A stretch of 64,000 nucleotides of DNA from Excoecaria cochinchinensis (taxonomy: Eukaryota; Streptophyta; Magnoliopsida; Malpighiales; Euphorbiaceae): positions 806,001 through 870,000 of the forward strand of contig CANTUQ010000161.1 in the NCBI GenBank assembly GCA_947683425.1, in the 5' to 3' direction. Of this stretch, positions 36,100 through 47,963 are shown in pieces; positions within the stretch are counted from its first letter, which is position 1, and each line of letters opens with the position of its first letter. The notes under the pieces are model-generated. The model saw only the letters and a program-made list of their open reading frames with translations. It was not told the DNA's origin and did not search any database. The position numbers were made by a program, and so were the translations under genes.

Positions 36100-39000
36100 T
36101 GTAATGGCCCAAATTCTAGCTTAATATTGATCAGTAAAATCTATAGAGTCTTTAATGTGGTTTCGGTATGCAAGTGATAGCTTTAGTACCCTTAACTACA
36201 GTAGAGTTAAAAGGTTAAGCATGCCATAAGCATAGCAATCCTAGGATGGGTGACCACTAGGAAGCCATATAGCCGAAAGTGGCAGCTGTCTGCTAAAAAA
36301 ATTTTACTCTCCTGTTTTGATCTGTGGACTATTAGGAGTCTAGTGGTAAATTTTGGTGTTAAAATGAGGTCAAACATGTCTCCAAAAGTCAAACCGAAGT
36401 TGGCCCTTGGTTCGGTTCAAATTGTAACCAAGTTTGACTAAGCTTTGACTTAATCTATAAAGATAATAAATAGAGTCAAAATGATATTTTGAAGGTATAG
36501 AATGATTTTAGATGATATTTAAAAATTTTAGACAGTACAAAAATTTATTTTTACGTCAGCAAAGAAAAAAAGTGTCAAATCGAACCGATTTAAGTGAATC
36601 GAACCTCAAATAGACTCCGATTGGGCTGAAATTGTATATAAAAGCTATATTCTAAATTCTAAGAATGTTGGAATTGGTTTGGGGAGAAAATGAATTGAAT
36701 AAATGATAAAAAAAAAACTTTGGGCTAAAAATGGGCTTATATAGATTGGGCCACTTTGGTTGGGCCAAGCCTAGCCCATTAAATCACCTATAAATAGCCT
36801 AAATATCATAATTCTCTAGTCAAAAGCTGAAAAATCCAGCAGCCTTATCCTTCACTTCCTTGGCCGAATTGAATTCTCTTGCCCTTCCTCCATCTTTCTT
36901 CAATTCTCTCTTTATCTCTCTTTAAATCTTAACTTCAAAAGTAAATTTTAACTCTTCTACATCATAGGAGTGATGATTGGAGTTCATCTAAAGTGAATGG
37001 AGTGAGAAAAACCAAGACTTAAAAGTTTGGATGTAAAATTGAGGTAAATGATATAGGTGTTTTTAAATTGGTTCAAGGGTTCTTATAGGTACTTTAAGGT
37101 GTGTAAGTTATGTTTATGTAATTATCTTGCAAAAAGGAAGCAAGATTTTGAATGAATCTTGATATGTATATTCAGCCTTATTAAGAAGTATTAAGCAAGG
37201 ATCTAAGGTTAGTGATTGTAAAATCCATCTATGTCCATGACTTGAGTTTGATTTTAGATTATGTTTAAGAATAAAGTATGTGACATATGCATGTTTAATT
37301 GAATCTAATCTTATAAACATGCTTAAGAAGGCTGAAAATGATGATTTGAATGATTAAAATAAAAAGAGAAAATTTTGATGATGATGGGCTATGTTGGCCG
37401 AATGATATGTCTTGGATTTCCATGATGTGTATGATGTTTATGGCATATAATTGATGTACATGTGTTATTTGGTATGAGATTTAGTTGAGTGAATGAATAA
37501 AGGAAAGAAAAGTAAGCATAATGAATAATACACATCTTGGCCGAATGGTGTACATGGTGAAAGATATAATTTTTATGTGTTATAATGTCATCTAATGGCA
37601 TAACTAAGTTAATTAACATGTAGTCTAGCTAAATGAATGATAAATGGGGTAAAAATAGTTTATGGTGAATACATGTCATGTTGGCCGAATGGTGTACCAT
37701 GAAGAAATAATGAGTTTAATCATATAATGATTGATTTAGATTAAAAAAAATGGAATACTAAAGTAAGATTCCATTAATTGTGCTTATTGTAACATAAAAT
37801 TGTATAATTGGAACAATTTAATGCCTTATGTAGTATTCTGGTAGTTAAATCTAGTTCAGGATATAGTGTCATAGGGACACCAAACCGCGGGAGTGAGCAT
37901 GACGTCTCACTTGTTATAGGCTAATGACGGTCCTACTCATTGTATTGAATGTTGAAATGCCAAATAAAGTGAAATAGAATGTAAGGGTGGTCCTTCAGGG
38001 TCCCTCTAAAATGTATTGAACCTATATAGTTCATGTCTTGTGTATCCAGTTTAAAGATTACTGCCAGTATTATACAAGGGGCAATATGATAAAAATGTGA
38101 ATAATATGCTTAAATTGAAGTAAAATGAAATTTAGAATAAAAAAGGACCTAATTGAAAGAAATAAAAAATATAGGAGTAAAATGGTAATTTGATCATAAA
38201 TAGTGTAATAAGGGTTATTAAGGGTAAAAATGTAAATAATTGGGTAATTATGTAAATTAGTGACTTTTCAAGGACTAAAAGGTAATTTGGTATGATTTTG
38301 ATAATTTAGGGACTAAATGGTAATTTGCATGTTTAATAATGGTTAAAAGTGTAAAGAAAATGAATTAATAGCATTTTGGTAAATATGAAGAAGTTTAGGG
38401 ACTAAATCGTAATTATGCCATAGTTAAAGGACTAAAATGTAATTATGAAATTTTAGGTGTAGTAATTGTGTATATGTGCTAAAATGAAGGATTAATTGTA
38501 ATTGTGAGCTTAAATTGCTTGCATAAAAATTTAATGAATTAAATATTAGTTTAATTTAATATTTTATATGGTATAATATATGTTTTATGCATGTGAATTT
38601 AGTTTAGTGGAAATCCCTAGATTTGCAATCACCACTGAGCATATTTAATACTCAGCACGTATTTTTATTTGACTACATGTAGGTGCTCGATAGGGAGATG
38701 AGCCTAAAGCATACACTAAATTTTGGGAGCTAAATTAAAAAATATTACTGAAGAAAATTAAGTATGTTAAGTTAAATGGCATGTATATGAACTTAAATTA
38801 GTATGGTTTTTGAATACTGTTATGTATAGAATTGATATAGACAAAATATAGAGTAGTGTGATACATAATAGTTTAATTTAGACAGCCCGTGAATGCGATA
38901 TATTGTGATGGTTGCACTGCGATAGACCGTGATTGTTGGAATTGCATAAAATGTAGGTTAAGTGTATGATCGTCACATTTCTGAAAAATAGACCAAATAA

Positions 39001-39265
39001 ATAGTAAATTTAGACAGTTATAGGTCAATTGGTAAATGAAAGTAAATTAAATATATATTAAGTTATAAAGTCTTTGGTAAATTCTTAAATTGATAAAAAT
39101 TGACTGATGATCTTAGGTATTTAATGACATAATAAAATTGATATAAAAAAAATATACCCGTCTTCATATTAATAAAATAATTAATAGACTTTCAAACAAT
39201 CATGGTAATTGACTTAGAAAGCTTAACGTAATTGATTATTGAATGTATCGCATAAGGGTGTTACA
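36100..39265 (+). mobile_element. Solo LTR E, Ty3/gypsy-like
   Basis: TGTAATGGCCCAAATTCTAG...AAGGGTGTTACA, 3166 bp, flanked by TTATG (36095-36099 and 39266-39270). It lacks the GGCATGCC module of the Tekay-like LTRs but has a related hairpin (CTGAG...CTCAG, 38635-38655, in ACCACTGAGCATATTTAATA). A run of AGGGACTAAATGGTAATT-like units lies at 38140-38480. No coding capacity; a different subfamily from LTRs A-D. Confidence 0.75.
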
Positions 39266-39790
39266 TTATGCACTATTTTCCTGAAGGGAGGTTATTCGAA
39301 CCGCCTTATCGCTTCGGGTATTGTAAGTCATTTATTGAAGGTAGGTAGTGCGTCCCTTGTGGACTTTCATACTAGCTTTTTTTGTGGAAAATGCATCCCT
39401 TTAGGGATTTTCACATAACCTTGTACCTAATTTTATCCTGTAATGGACGCATCCCACTCTAGTGGCTTTTATTCGTTTCATTTTTTTCTTGTAAGACATA
39501 CTGTCTGTTTTCAGGTTTTTACCATACCCTTTAGCCTAACTTTTGCTTAAAGAGCCAGTTACAGTTTTCATCTCTAACGGGCAATCTTTTTTTGAAGGGT
39601 AGGATTTGTCACATGAAATGTTGTTATTACTACCCTAAGACTTGCTTTAGCACATATTCCTATGCATGCCACAGGTTTCTTTTGACCATTCAATCGCATG
39701 TTTATACCTAGCTTATGCATGCATTCCTATTTATATGTACCATATAGCAACAACAACAATTATGACTCAACATGTGATGCAAAAACACGG
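39266..39790. other. Ogre 3'-region-like stretch
   Basis: No gene. GGTAGTGCGTCCCTTGTGGA and ATGCATCCCTTTAGGGATTT (39342-39410) match the complement of the Ogre-1 3' region at about 14620-14700. So this is Ogre 3' sequence in the opposite orientation to the Ogre LTR start that follows at 39791, a sign of rearrangement. Confidence 0.45.
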
Positions 39791-40050
39791 TGTAGACACC
39801 GGGTACTGAGACAGTCTAGATCAAAGTTACCCAATGATGAAGTTAGACGCCTATTCACAGGCAAAAAGGTTGGAAGCGATCATTCCCTTGTCAAATTTGC
39901 TTTTTAGAGACAAAAATAAAAATTAAAAAAACTAAAAAATAAAATTAACAAAAAAAAGGAGAGGGTGGAAATTTATAGTGTTTTAGTCAAATTTTAATTT
40001 TAAAAAAATAAATAAATAAATTCAGGCGTCTGTGGCTGTGACGCGAGCTG
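39791..40050 (+). repeat. Plus-strand start of an Ogre LTR, truncated
   Basis: TGTAGACACCGGGTACTGAG followed by the usual A/T-rich tract and a GC-rich block (GACGCGAGCTGAACC, CGGGGCGCCCCG at 40055-40066). It then switches within about 40025-40070 to sequence matching the minus strand of an Ogre LTR end. Only the first 250 or so bases are plus-oriented. Confidence 0.55.
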
Positions 40051-40146
40051 AACCTCGGGGCGCCCCGAAGACCCGCTTTTAGGGTTTTTGAAGAGGTTCA
40101 TTAAAACTTGTAAGAGATTACAAGTGCGTCTATGTTGGGCAATAAG

Positions 40147-40367
40147 GAGGTTTCTTGGAGTCGCCACCCAATAGAACATTGAAAAAGGTCGTCTAGCCTC
40201 AGTGAGCATAAGACATCGCATATGCATCCATTTTGGGTAAGCCAAAGATATTTTGGAGGCCCCACCCCAATAAAACATTGGAGTGATCCTCTAACCTCAT
40301 AGAGCCTAGGATTATGCAAATTGGGCCTTTTTGTCGGCAACGAGAGATATTTTGGAGACCCCATCCC
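40147..40367 (-). repeat. About 98-bp tandem triplication in the Ogre-3 LTR
   Basis: Three units anchored on TTGGAG near 40155, 40253 and 40352, each continuing CCAATAGAACATTGA-like and CCTCTAACCTC-like blocks. The third unit is split by the Tekay insertion and resumes at 50028. Equivalent to a single segment in the other Ogre LTRs (CCAATGTTCTATTGGG region). Confidence 0.6.
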
Positions 40368-40760
40368 TGTGACGCCCGATCCCTAACGATAAACTAGCTC
40401 AGCTAATCTTAGTTAGAGAAGGTCGCACACACACACAGAAACACATGCGGAAACTGAATAATAAAATTTCATCACACACTGTTTTAATTCATGCATCACA
40501 TGCCAACTACTATTAGCCACACGCCTTAGCCATTCACATGACACACATACATGTGGGAGGTTACATCCGTGATTACTACATTATTACATGCCTTTACATA
40601 TTCAAAATACATATTAACCATATAAAACTTATACAAAAGTCCCAAATAACAAGCCCCCAAACCTACACTATATACTTCCTATTGTTGACCGTACCAAAAT
40701 GCGGGGGACGTCCTTCAGTCACCTCTCGTCCGTACCTGCACGGATTAGAGTAAATCCATG

Positions 40761-40778
40761 CTAAGCGATAACGCTTAG
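40761..40778 (-). other. Conserved LTR hairpin (Tekay 3' LTR)
   Basis: CTAAGCG-ATAA-CGCTTAG, 393 bases before the sense 3' end of the LTR; CCCCA precedes it in sense orientation. Confidence 0.65.
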
Positions 40779-41538
40779 TGGGGAACTCATACATATAGCA
40801 TATAATTTATCACACATCAGAATCATCATACAGAACATGCTAATAATCATGCCAGATCAACCATTACTATATTCAATCATAAGGCATCAATTACTTATTC
40901 ACATTTCCATACTTCCTTATATCACAGTCATTTCTGTTTATATTTAATTATCTTTTAGCCGATTAACCAATTAGCCTTTTTGCCACTTTGCCTGCAACTC
41001 AATGACGCGGATAACGGGTATCGCATTGGTATCTCTCAGATACCAGTAATCTCATCGAGACTACTTTTTCACATTTAGCACCTTCTGGTGCTTCATATCA
41101 CATTAGTACCTTCTGGTACTTTTCATCATTCCACATATAACACAATCCAGTAAGGATAATCGCATTGTGATTCCCATGGAATCAGACACATTTAACGCAT
41201 GGGGCTGCAGCACTTGACCCTATAGGCATGCCTAACTATCCACTACTTGACTCGCAGGCTTAAGTTGTTAAACACTTATTCAGTTCACTTTTCACTTTAC
41301 ACATTGGTATTAGCACACAGCCATACATTTCATTTGCATATTCACTATGCTTTCAAATTCAGTCTTCACATTCAATATTCACATAACTTATCACATTCAG
41401 AAGTCATCATAGTTGTATGCATTTGTAGTTCACTTAACACATATACATTACTTACTCATGCCGTCCTTCATTTCAGCTTAAAGCCATGCCATTTGAATGA
41501 CCAAACACATTAGGATTATATTGCCAAAACAGGGTGGG

Positions 41539-41864
41539 TCACGGTCACAATGGATTTCATTGTCACCGTGACATATTGAAGTCCAAAACAGAATGCAAAT
41601 TGGGGACATGTCACGGTCACAACCAATTTCATTGTCACCGTGATGTGTTCCCAACTCTCGGCAGAATGCAACCTGAGGGTATGTCACGGTCACAATGAAT
41701 CCCATTGTCACCGTGACATATTCTCACTTTGCAAAACAGAATGCTCCCTTGGGTACCTCACGGTCACAATGAAGTTCATTATCACCGTGACATACCAAAA
41801 TCCATTAGGCAGAATTGAACTCAAGCATACCTCACGGTCACAATGGATTTCATTGTCACCGTGA
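41539..41864 (-). repeat. Five 33-bp hairpins in the Tekay 3' LTR
   Basis: TCACGGTCACAATG and its complement CATTGTCACCGTGA separated by 5 bases, at 41539, 41611, 41684, 41758 and 41832, with a regular spacing of 72-74 bp. Arms are 14 bp with at most a few mismatches (copy 2 reads CAACC in the left arm). The spacers are not similar to each other, so this is a hairpin array and not a simple tandem repeat. Confidence 0.9.
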
Positions 41865-42837
41865 CCTATGCAAAAACCCCATAACATGGTTATGTTTTTC
41901 AGTCCATTTCTTCCTTCTCATTAAGACTTCAAATCTCATTCTCACTTTTGGCAATTAACCCAGATACATCAACCACACAATCAATAACACATACCTGATT
42001 TTCCCTTCTTGTTTGGCATTCAATAATAGTGCAAATCATAATCACTTTCAAGCACTTTATCACAATCATATTGCTACTATACTCATACAATTTAGCATCA
42101 CATAATTCATGCTCAACCTTCAATTTCACATATCATGCAATTCAGTTCAAAACCCTATTTAACCAACACTAATCACATATTCATACAATTAGGGTTTGTT
42201 CCCAAACCTCGTCGCCTTAGCTCCTAATTACGACGGACGCTCGGCTCGCCGATTACAGCCTTTCCTTTATCTCTCTTCACTTCTTCAGCTAACAAAACAA
42301 CACAGATACTCAAGCTCAAACTCAAACCAATAATATCCCATCCAAACCAGCTCAACCAAGAAGAAAGAGTAGAAGATGAGAATATGCACTTATTCACTTA
42401 CCTCTTAGGTTTAACCCTTAATTCTTGAGCAACTTAACATCAATATACTTACCCTTCTTTAACACTCACTCCCACGCAAGAAAGAAAAGAGAAGAACATA
42501 GAAAATTGCTAAATTACACAAATGAAACTCTTCCCTTCCCTTAACTCACTCTTGCATGCAAAGGTGTAGGTGGCATCCTCTCAAGAAGCCACACGGAAAC
42601 CACTTCCTCTAATCTGCCTCCACTTTCCATTAAATCAAATTATTTTATTCTTAGCTAATCCTTCCTTTAACTAGTTAATCAGCCTTTAACTCATGCTTAG
42701 CACAAACATTCATAATCACCATTTAACCCCTTAACTATACTGCTTTCTTTCAATTAAATCCAATCCTACACATTCAATCCACTCACTCACATGCCAAATT
42801 AGGTTAATTCTCTTAGGGTACAAATCCGGCCATGACA

Positions 42838-42856
42838 ACTCTCCCCTCCTTAAAGA
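42838..42856 (-). other. Polypurine tract of the Tekay element
   Basis: Minus strand TTTAAGGAGGGGAGAGT directly before the LTR start TGTCATGG. This is the expected primer for plus-strand DNA synthesis. Confidence 0.75.
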
Positions 42857-43440
42857 ATTTCGTCCTCGAAATTCATACCTGAGTGGAATAGTTGTGGATG
42901 CTGTTCTCGCATAGCCGCTTCTGGTTCCCAAGTTGCTTCTTTAACACCATGGTGCTGCCAGAGTACCTTTACAAGTGGTATCTGCTTGTTCCGAAGTTGT
43001 CTGACTTCTTTTGCTAAGATCACTATTGGCTTTTCATCATAAGTGAAATTTGACTGCACTTCCACTTCTGGTAGAGATAGCACATGGGAATCATCTGACC
43101 TATATTTTCTTAACATAGACACATGGAACACATCATGTAGCTTAGCCAAAGTCGGAGGCAAAGCCAACCGATAGGCTACAAAACCTACTCTTTCAAGCAC
43201 TTCATAAGGCCCAATAAACCTTGGACTCAGCTTCCCCTTTTTACCAAATCGCAGTACCTTCCTCCAAGGAGACACTTTCAGAAACACTTTATCACCTACA
43301 CTGAACTCAATATCTCTTCTCTTCAAATCAGCATACGACTTTTGTCTGTCACTTGCTGCCTTCAATCTTTGCTGTATGATTTTAGCTTTCTCTTCTGTAT
43401 CACGAACCAAATCTGGCCCTATGACTCTGCTTTCATTCAA
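42850..43440 (-). pseudogene. Tekay integrase C-terminus and chromodomain, separated by a frameshift
   Basis: The frame (opening without ATG, TTG at 43440) encodes the integrase C-terminal part with the GPY/F module (SPRFIGPYEVLERVGFVAYR), LHDVFHVSMLRKY, and a chromodomain near the end (PIVILAKEVRQLRNKQIPLV, then VLWQHHGVKEATWEPEAAM). The chromodomain is expected to guide integration toward particular chromatin. It follows 43437-47048 in another frame with a 4-base overlap. A single indel near 43470 and a stop at about 43441 separate it from the rest. Confidence 0.8.
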
Positions 43441-46400
43441 TTATGTCCAGCAAATCGGTGAACGACATTTCCTTCATACAAAACTTCATATGGTGCCATA
43501 CCAATACTGGTCTGATAACTGTTGTTATAAGCAAATTCCATAAGTGGAAGATACTTATCCCAACTCTTAGAGAAATCCAAAACACACGCTCGCATCAAAT
43601 CTTCCAAAACCTGAATAATTCTTTCCGACTGTCCATCGGTTTGTGGATGGAAAGCAGTACTAAAATTCAATTTCGTACCCAACGCTGCCTGTAAACTCCT
43701 CCAAAATTTAGAAGTGAATCTGGGATCCCTATCAGAAACAATAGACAAAGGTATCCCATGCAATCGGACAATTTCCCTTACATACAATTCAGCCAACTTT
43801 TCCATAGAATAATCCATTCGAACAGGTATAAAGTGAGCTGATTTCGAAAACCTGTCCACAATAACCCATACTGCGGCTTGTTGTCTTGAGGTCAGAGGCA
43901 ATCCAGTAACAAAATCCATCGTGATATTATCCCATTTCCATTGGGGAATAGGGAGTGGATGCAACATCCCCTGGGGCACTTGATGCTCCGCTTTAACTTG
44001 TTGACAGACAAGACACTTAGACACATATTCAACTACATCCTTCTTCATCCCTGGCCACCAATACAACTGTTTCATATCTTGATACATCTTGTTTCCACCT
44101 GGATGCATAGTGAAAACTGTATTGTGAGCCTCGTGCATCAATCTCTTTCTTAATTCTTTATCGTTGGCCACACATATTCTATTCTTATACAGCAGTATTC
44201 CATCTTCATTCACTGAATAGTCAGTCTTATCCATATCACCAACTGACTGCAGAACTTGTTGCAATCTCCCATCACTTCTCTGAGCAACTATTAACTCATC
44301 TTTCAGAACCGATCTTGCTTTCAACTGTGCTAATAAAGCTCCATCTGCAGAAAACCTCCACTCAATCCGCTTTAACTGTAATGCTGAAATTGACTTCCTA
44401 CTCAAAGCATCGGCCACTACGTTAGCTTTTCCCGGATGATAATCCACAATACAATCATAATCTTTAAACAACTCGAGCCACCTTCGCTGTCTCAGATTCA
44501 GTTCCTTCTGTGTAAGCAGATATTTCAAACTCTTGTGATCCGTGTAAATCCTACACTTCTCACCATACAGGTAATATCGCCAAATCTTTAAAGCAAACAC
44601 TACTGCAGCCAATTCCAAATCATGAGTCGGATAATTCTGCTCATGCGATTTCAATTGCCTTGACGCATACGCTATCACCTTCCCCTCTTGCATCAATACA
44701 CAACCCAATCCGACACCTGAAGCATCGGTATACAATACATACTCTTTACCAGTCATAGGCTGTGTAAGAATCGGTGCTTCTACTAACATCCTCCTCAACC
44801 ATTCGAAACTTGCTTGACATCTTTCAGACCACTCATATTTCATTCCTTTACGTAACAATCTTGTCAACGGTGAAGCTATTACTGAAAATCCTTTCACAAA
44901 CCTCCTGTAGTATCCAGCCAACCCTAAGAAACTGCGAATTTCTAACACATTCTTAGGCGGTTTCCAATTCACAATTGCTTCTATCTTAGTTGGATCCACT
45001 TTAACTCCTTCAGATGAGATCACATGACCCAGAAATGATACCTCTTTGAGCCAGAACTCACACTTACTGAGTTTGGCATACAGCTGATGTTCTTGCAAAG
45101 TCCGAAGTACAACTCTCAAATGCTGTTCATGTTCCTTTTCATTTCTTGAATATACCAAAATATCGTCTATGAACACAACTACAAACTGATCCAAGTACGG
45201 TCTGAACACCCGATTCATTAAATCCATGAATGCAGCTGGCGCATTGGTTAACCCGAATGGCATTACTAGAAATTCATAATGCCCATAACGAGTTCTAAAC
45301 GCGGTCTTAGGTACATCTTCCTTCTTCACTTGCAACTGATAATACCCTGAACGCAAGTCAATCTTTGAGAATACCCCGGCTCCCCTTAACTGATCAAACA
45401 AGTCTTCAATTCGAGGTAAAGGATACCTATTCTTTACTGTCACTTTATTCAACTGTTGATAATCAATACACATTCTCATTGTACCATCTTTCTTTTTAAC
45501 AAACAACACTGGTGCTCCCCAAGGAGAAACACTAGGTCTAATAAAACCCCTGTTCAGTAGTTCTTGCAACTGCTCCTTCAATTCCTTCAACTCAGTTGGA
45601 GCCATTCTATAGGGTGCCTTAGATACCGGTACAGTTCCTGGTACCACGTCAATTGATAACTCAACTTCTCTTATTGGTGGTACACCACTCAATTCTTCAG
45701 GAAACACGTCAGGAAACTCTCTGACTATTGGTATCTCTTGCATCTTTACCTGTTCTCTCTTACTATCTAATACCAGGGCCAAATAAGCTTCACATCCTTT
45801 TCTCATACACCGACAGGCTTGCATAGCAGATATCACATTCACAAGAGGATTAGTGCACACTCCTCTCACTGTCGCTCTGTTACCCTTACCATCAGAGAGT
45901 ATAACTATTTTCTTCTTACACTTAACATCCGCATCATACTTAGTTAACCAATCCATACCCAGAATCAAATCAAACTCATCAAACGGTAGTTCAATCAAAT
46001 CCGCTGGAAACACACTACCTTGAACTTCTAATGCACAGTTTCGATACACTCTGTTCACATTAACATTACCTCCCAAAGGGCTAGACACACATATATCATA
46101 TTTTAAACATTCAACTTTAGGCATCTTTTCACATATCTTTTTATCACATACATATGAATGAGTTGAACCAGGATCAATAAGTGCAAACATTTCCACACCA
46201 CAAAGTAGAATAGTACCTGCTATCACCTCAGGCGCGTCCTGATCCTCTCGTGCCCTCATAGCATAAGCCCGCACTGGAGCCTCATCAGGTCTATCCACAA
46301 TCTCAGAATCGACTGCACCTCTGGACTGACTACCTCTGCCACGTCCTCTTCCTCTTCCTCTGTTCGTAGAAGGCAAGTTTGAACCACCCCTACTCTGCTC

Positions 46401-47048
46401 TTGTTGATTTCCTGACATCTCATAGGTATTCGGGCAATTAGCAATGAAATGCTCAGTGCTCCCACATCTATAACAAGCACCCGACACTCTCCAGCATTCT
46501 CCTCTATGCCTCTTACCACAATGAGGACACTCATGAACCTCACTTCTATTACCAGATGTTCCTCTTCCAGAACCAGATGCTGAGGGAGCGCCTCGCTTCT
46601 TACCTCTCGCTGCAGAACTGAACCCTGATTCCGCAGGTGATGCCACATGAGAATCTCTTGATCTTTTCCCCGTCTGGGAACCACCTCTATTCGCATTCTT
46701 CCTTTGTCTCCATTCTCTTTGGGCTCCCAAAGTCCTTTCAGCTCTCAAGGCTGCTTGTACAATTCGATAGTAACTTATATTCTGCTCTGTTGTTAAAGAA
46801 ATCAGCAAAGCTTTAATTTCCTCAATCAATCCATCCTCAAACTGTTGACATCGCAACACATCAGTTAACACACCTTTCGGCGCATATTTGCTTAAGCGAC
46901 AGAATTCTGCTTCATACTCCGCCACTGTCATAGTCCTCTGTCTCAAACTCAAGAACTTCTTCCAATTTGCCTCTCGATGTGCTTTAGTAATATACTTGTT
47001 CTTGAATTCTTTTTCAAAGAACTCCCAGTTTAATGGTTCAGGAAGCAT
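43437..47048 (-). CDS. gag-pol: Tekay gag (remainder)-protease-RT-RNase H-integrase
   Basis: A 1203-codon open frame. In order: the rest of capsid (FFEKEFKNKYITKAHREANW); a zinc knuckle CYRCGSTEHFIANC (about 46433-46475) after a CPHCGKRHRGEC motif; protease ALIDPGSTHSYV (about 46150-46185); RT with MRMCIDYQQLNK and the catalytic FIDD (45162-45173); RNase H VLYTDASGVGLGCVLMQ; integrase with HHCC (HNTVFTMHPGG...CLVCQ), MDFVTGLP, IVSDRDPRFTSKFW and GQSERIIQ. All catalytic residues checked are present. The annotated ATG is internal, downstream of a TAA. The end (VVHRFAGHN) is out of frame relative to the family, so the frame changes near 43470. Confidence 0.85.
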   Translation of the reverse strand: MLPEPLNWEFFEKEFKNKYITKAHREANWKKFLSLRQRTMTVAEYEAEFCRLSKYAPKGVLTDVLRCQQFEDGLIEEIKALLISLTTEQNISYYRIVQAALRAERTLGAQREWRQRKNANRGGSQTGKRSRDSHVASPAESGFSSAARGKKRGAPSASGSGRGTSGNRSEVHECPHCGKRHRGECWRVSGACYRCGSTEHFIANCPNTYEMSGNQQEQSRGGSNLPSTNRGRGRGRGRGSQSRGAVDSEIVDRPDEAPVRAYAMRAREDQDAPEVIAGTILLCGVEMFALIDPGSTHSYVCDKKICEKMPKVECLKYDICVSSPLGGNVNVNRVYRNCALEVQGSVFPADLIELPFDEFDLILGMDWLTKYDADVKCKKKIVILSDGKGNRATVRGVCTNPLVNVISAMQACRCMRKGCEAYLALVLDSKREQVKMQEIPIVREFPDVFPEELSGVPPIREVELSIDVVPGTVPVSKAPYRMAPTELKELKEQLQELLNRGFIRPSVSPWGAPVLFVKKKDGTMRMCIDYQQLNKVTVKNRYPLPRIEDLFDQLRGAGVFSKIDLRSGYYQLQVKKEDVPKTAFRTRYGHYEFLVMPFGLTNAPAAFMDLMNRVFRPYLDQFVVVFIDDILVYSRNEKEHEQHLRVVLRTLQEHQLYAKLSKCEFWLKEVSFLGHVISSEGVKVDPTKIEAIVNWKPPKNVLEIRSFLGLAGYYRRFVKGFSVIASPLTRLLRKGMKYEWSERCQASFEWLRRMLVEAPILTQPMTGKEYVLYTDASGVGLGCVLMQEGKVIAYASRQLKSHEQNYPTHDLELAAVVFALKIWRYYLYGEKCRIYTDHKSLKYLLTQKELNLRQRRWLELFKDYDCIVDYHPGKANVVADALSRKSISALQLKRIEWRFSADGALLAQLKARSVLKDELIVAQRSDGRLQQVLQSVGDMDKTDYSVNEDGILLYKNRICVANDKELRKRLMHEAHNTVFTMHPGGNKMYQDMKQLYWWPGMKKDVVEYVSKCLVCQQVKAEHQVPQGMLHPLPIPQWKWDNITMDFVTGLPLTSRQQAAVWVIVDRFSKSAHFIPVRMDYSMEKLAELYVREIVRLHGIPLSIVSDRDPRFTSKFWRSLQAALGTKLNFSTAFHPQTDGQSERIIQVLEDLMRACVLDFSKSWDKYLPLMEFAYNNSYQTSIGMAPYEVLYEGNVVHRFAGHN

Positions 47049-47090
47049 CGGATTCTGCAGGACCAGCTTCCACCAATCATATGTAGGACC

Positions 47091-47444
47091 TTAGAGTAAT
47101 GACTCCACACATTCAACCCACTGATCTGGAGGACATCGTATCTCCTTAAGAATCCTTTCCACCTTCTCAATCCAGTACTCTGCTTTTTCTGACTCATCTA
47201 ACCTTGTTCCATGAAATTCCTCCAAACCATGCTTCCTCAAAGATTCTATTGGGGCTCTTGGCGCCATCATACGTTCCATCACTCTCGCCATATCTTGTGT
47301 CATTTTCATCATAGCTTCCATAGGCCCAAATGGAATCTCATTCCCATAGCCAACCGATCTAGACTGTCCAGACCCTGTCACCTCAGCTTCACGAGGATTC
47401 ACACTTTCGGCAGATTCCTCATCGGTATGCCTTCAAGAATCCAT
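47091..47444 (-). pseudogene. gag: Tekay gag, N-terminal part, with stops
   Basis: An ATG at 47444 opens the frame and a TGA follows at codon 4 (47435-47433). The same frame then runs through NPREAEVTGSGQSRSVGYGN and FHGTRLDESEKAEYWIEKVE to a TAA at 47093-47091, and resumes without frame change in the next ORF. This is the start of the capsid region. The two nonsense codons would block normal translation. Confidence 0.75.
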
Positions 47445-47536
47445 CTTACTACACAGATTAAACAAGGACTTCCGCATTAGGTCAACAAACTATACACATC
47501 TTATCTACCCAATTCCCAGAAAAGACTCAACCTAGG

Positions 47537-47548
47537 CTCTGATACCAC
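47537..47548 (-). other. Primer-binding site of the Tekay element
   Basis: Minus strand TGGTATCAGAGC followed by CTAGGTT, a few bases after the 5' LTR end. Complementary to the 3' end of initiator methionine tRNA, the usual primer of chromoviruses. Confidence 0.85.
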
Positions 47549-47945
47549 AACTTGTGACGCCCGTTCCCTAACGATAAACTAGCTCAGCTAATCTTAGTTA
47601 GAGAAGGTCGCACACACACACAGAAACACATGCGGAAACTGAATAATAAAATTTCATCACACACTGTTTTAATTCATGCATCACATGCCAACTACTATTA
47701 GCCACACGCCTTAGCCATTCACATGACACACATACATGTGGGAGGTTACATCCGTGATTACTACATTATTACATGCCTTTACATATTCAAAATACATATT
47801 AACCATATAAAACTTATACAAAAGTCCCAAATAACAAGCCCCCAAACCTACACTATATACTTCCTATTGTTGACCGTACCAAAATGCGGGGGACGTCCTT
47901 CAGTCACCTCTCGTCCGTACCTGCACGGATTAGAGTAAATCCATG

Positions 47946-47963
47946 CTAAGCGATAACGCTTAG
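47946..47963 (-). other. Conserved LTR hairpin (Tekay 5' LTR)
   Basis: Identical to 40761-40778. Confidence 0.65.

Larger units (their letters stand above)
40368..42837 (-). repeat. 3' LTR of the Tekay element
   Basis: On the minus strand it starts TGTCATGGCCGGATTTGTAC and ends GGGCGTCACA. In sense order: palindrome cluster (41864-41539), GGCATGCCTATAGGGTC (41232), two short hairpins AGCACCTTCTGGTGCT and GTACCTTCTGGTAC (41070-41120), and the CTAAGCG hairpin (40778-40761). Confidence 0.9.

Noticed and set aside
41478..41864. ORFs of 74-77 codons in the Tekay LTRs (also at 48663-49049)
   Set aside because: They translate the regular hairpin array and occur identically in both LTRs on opposite strands.
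46256..46696. 146-codon ORF within the Tekay polyprotein region
   Set aside because: Shadow in another frame of the gag zinc-knuckle region.
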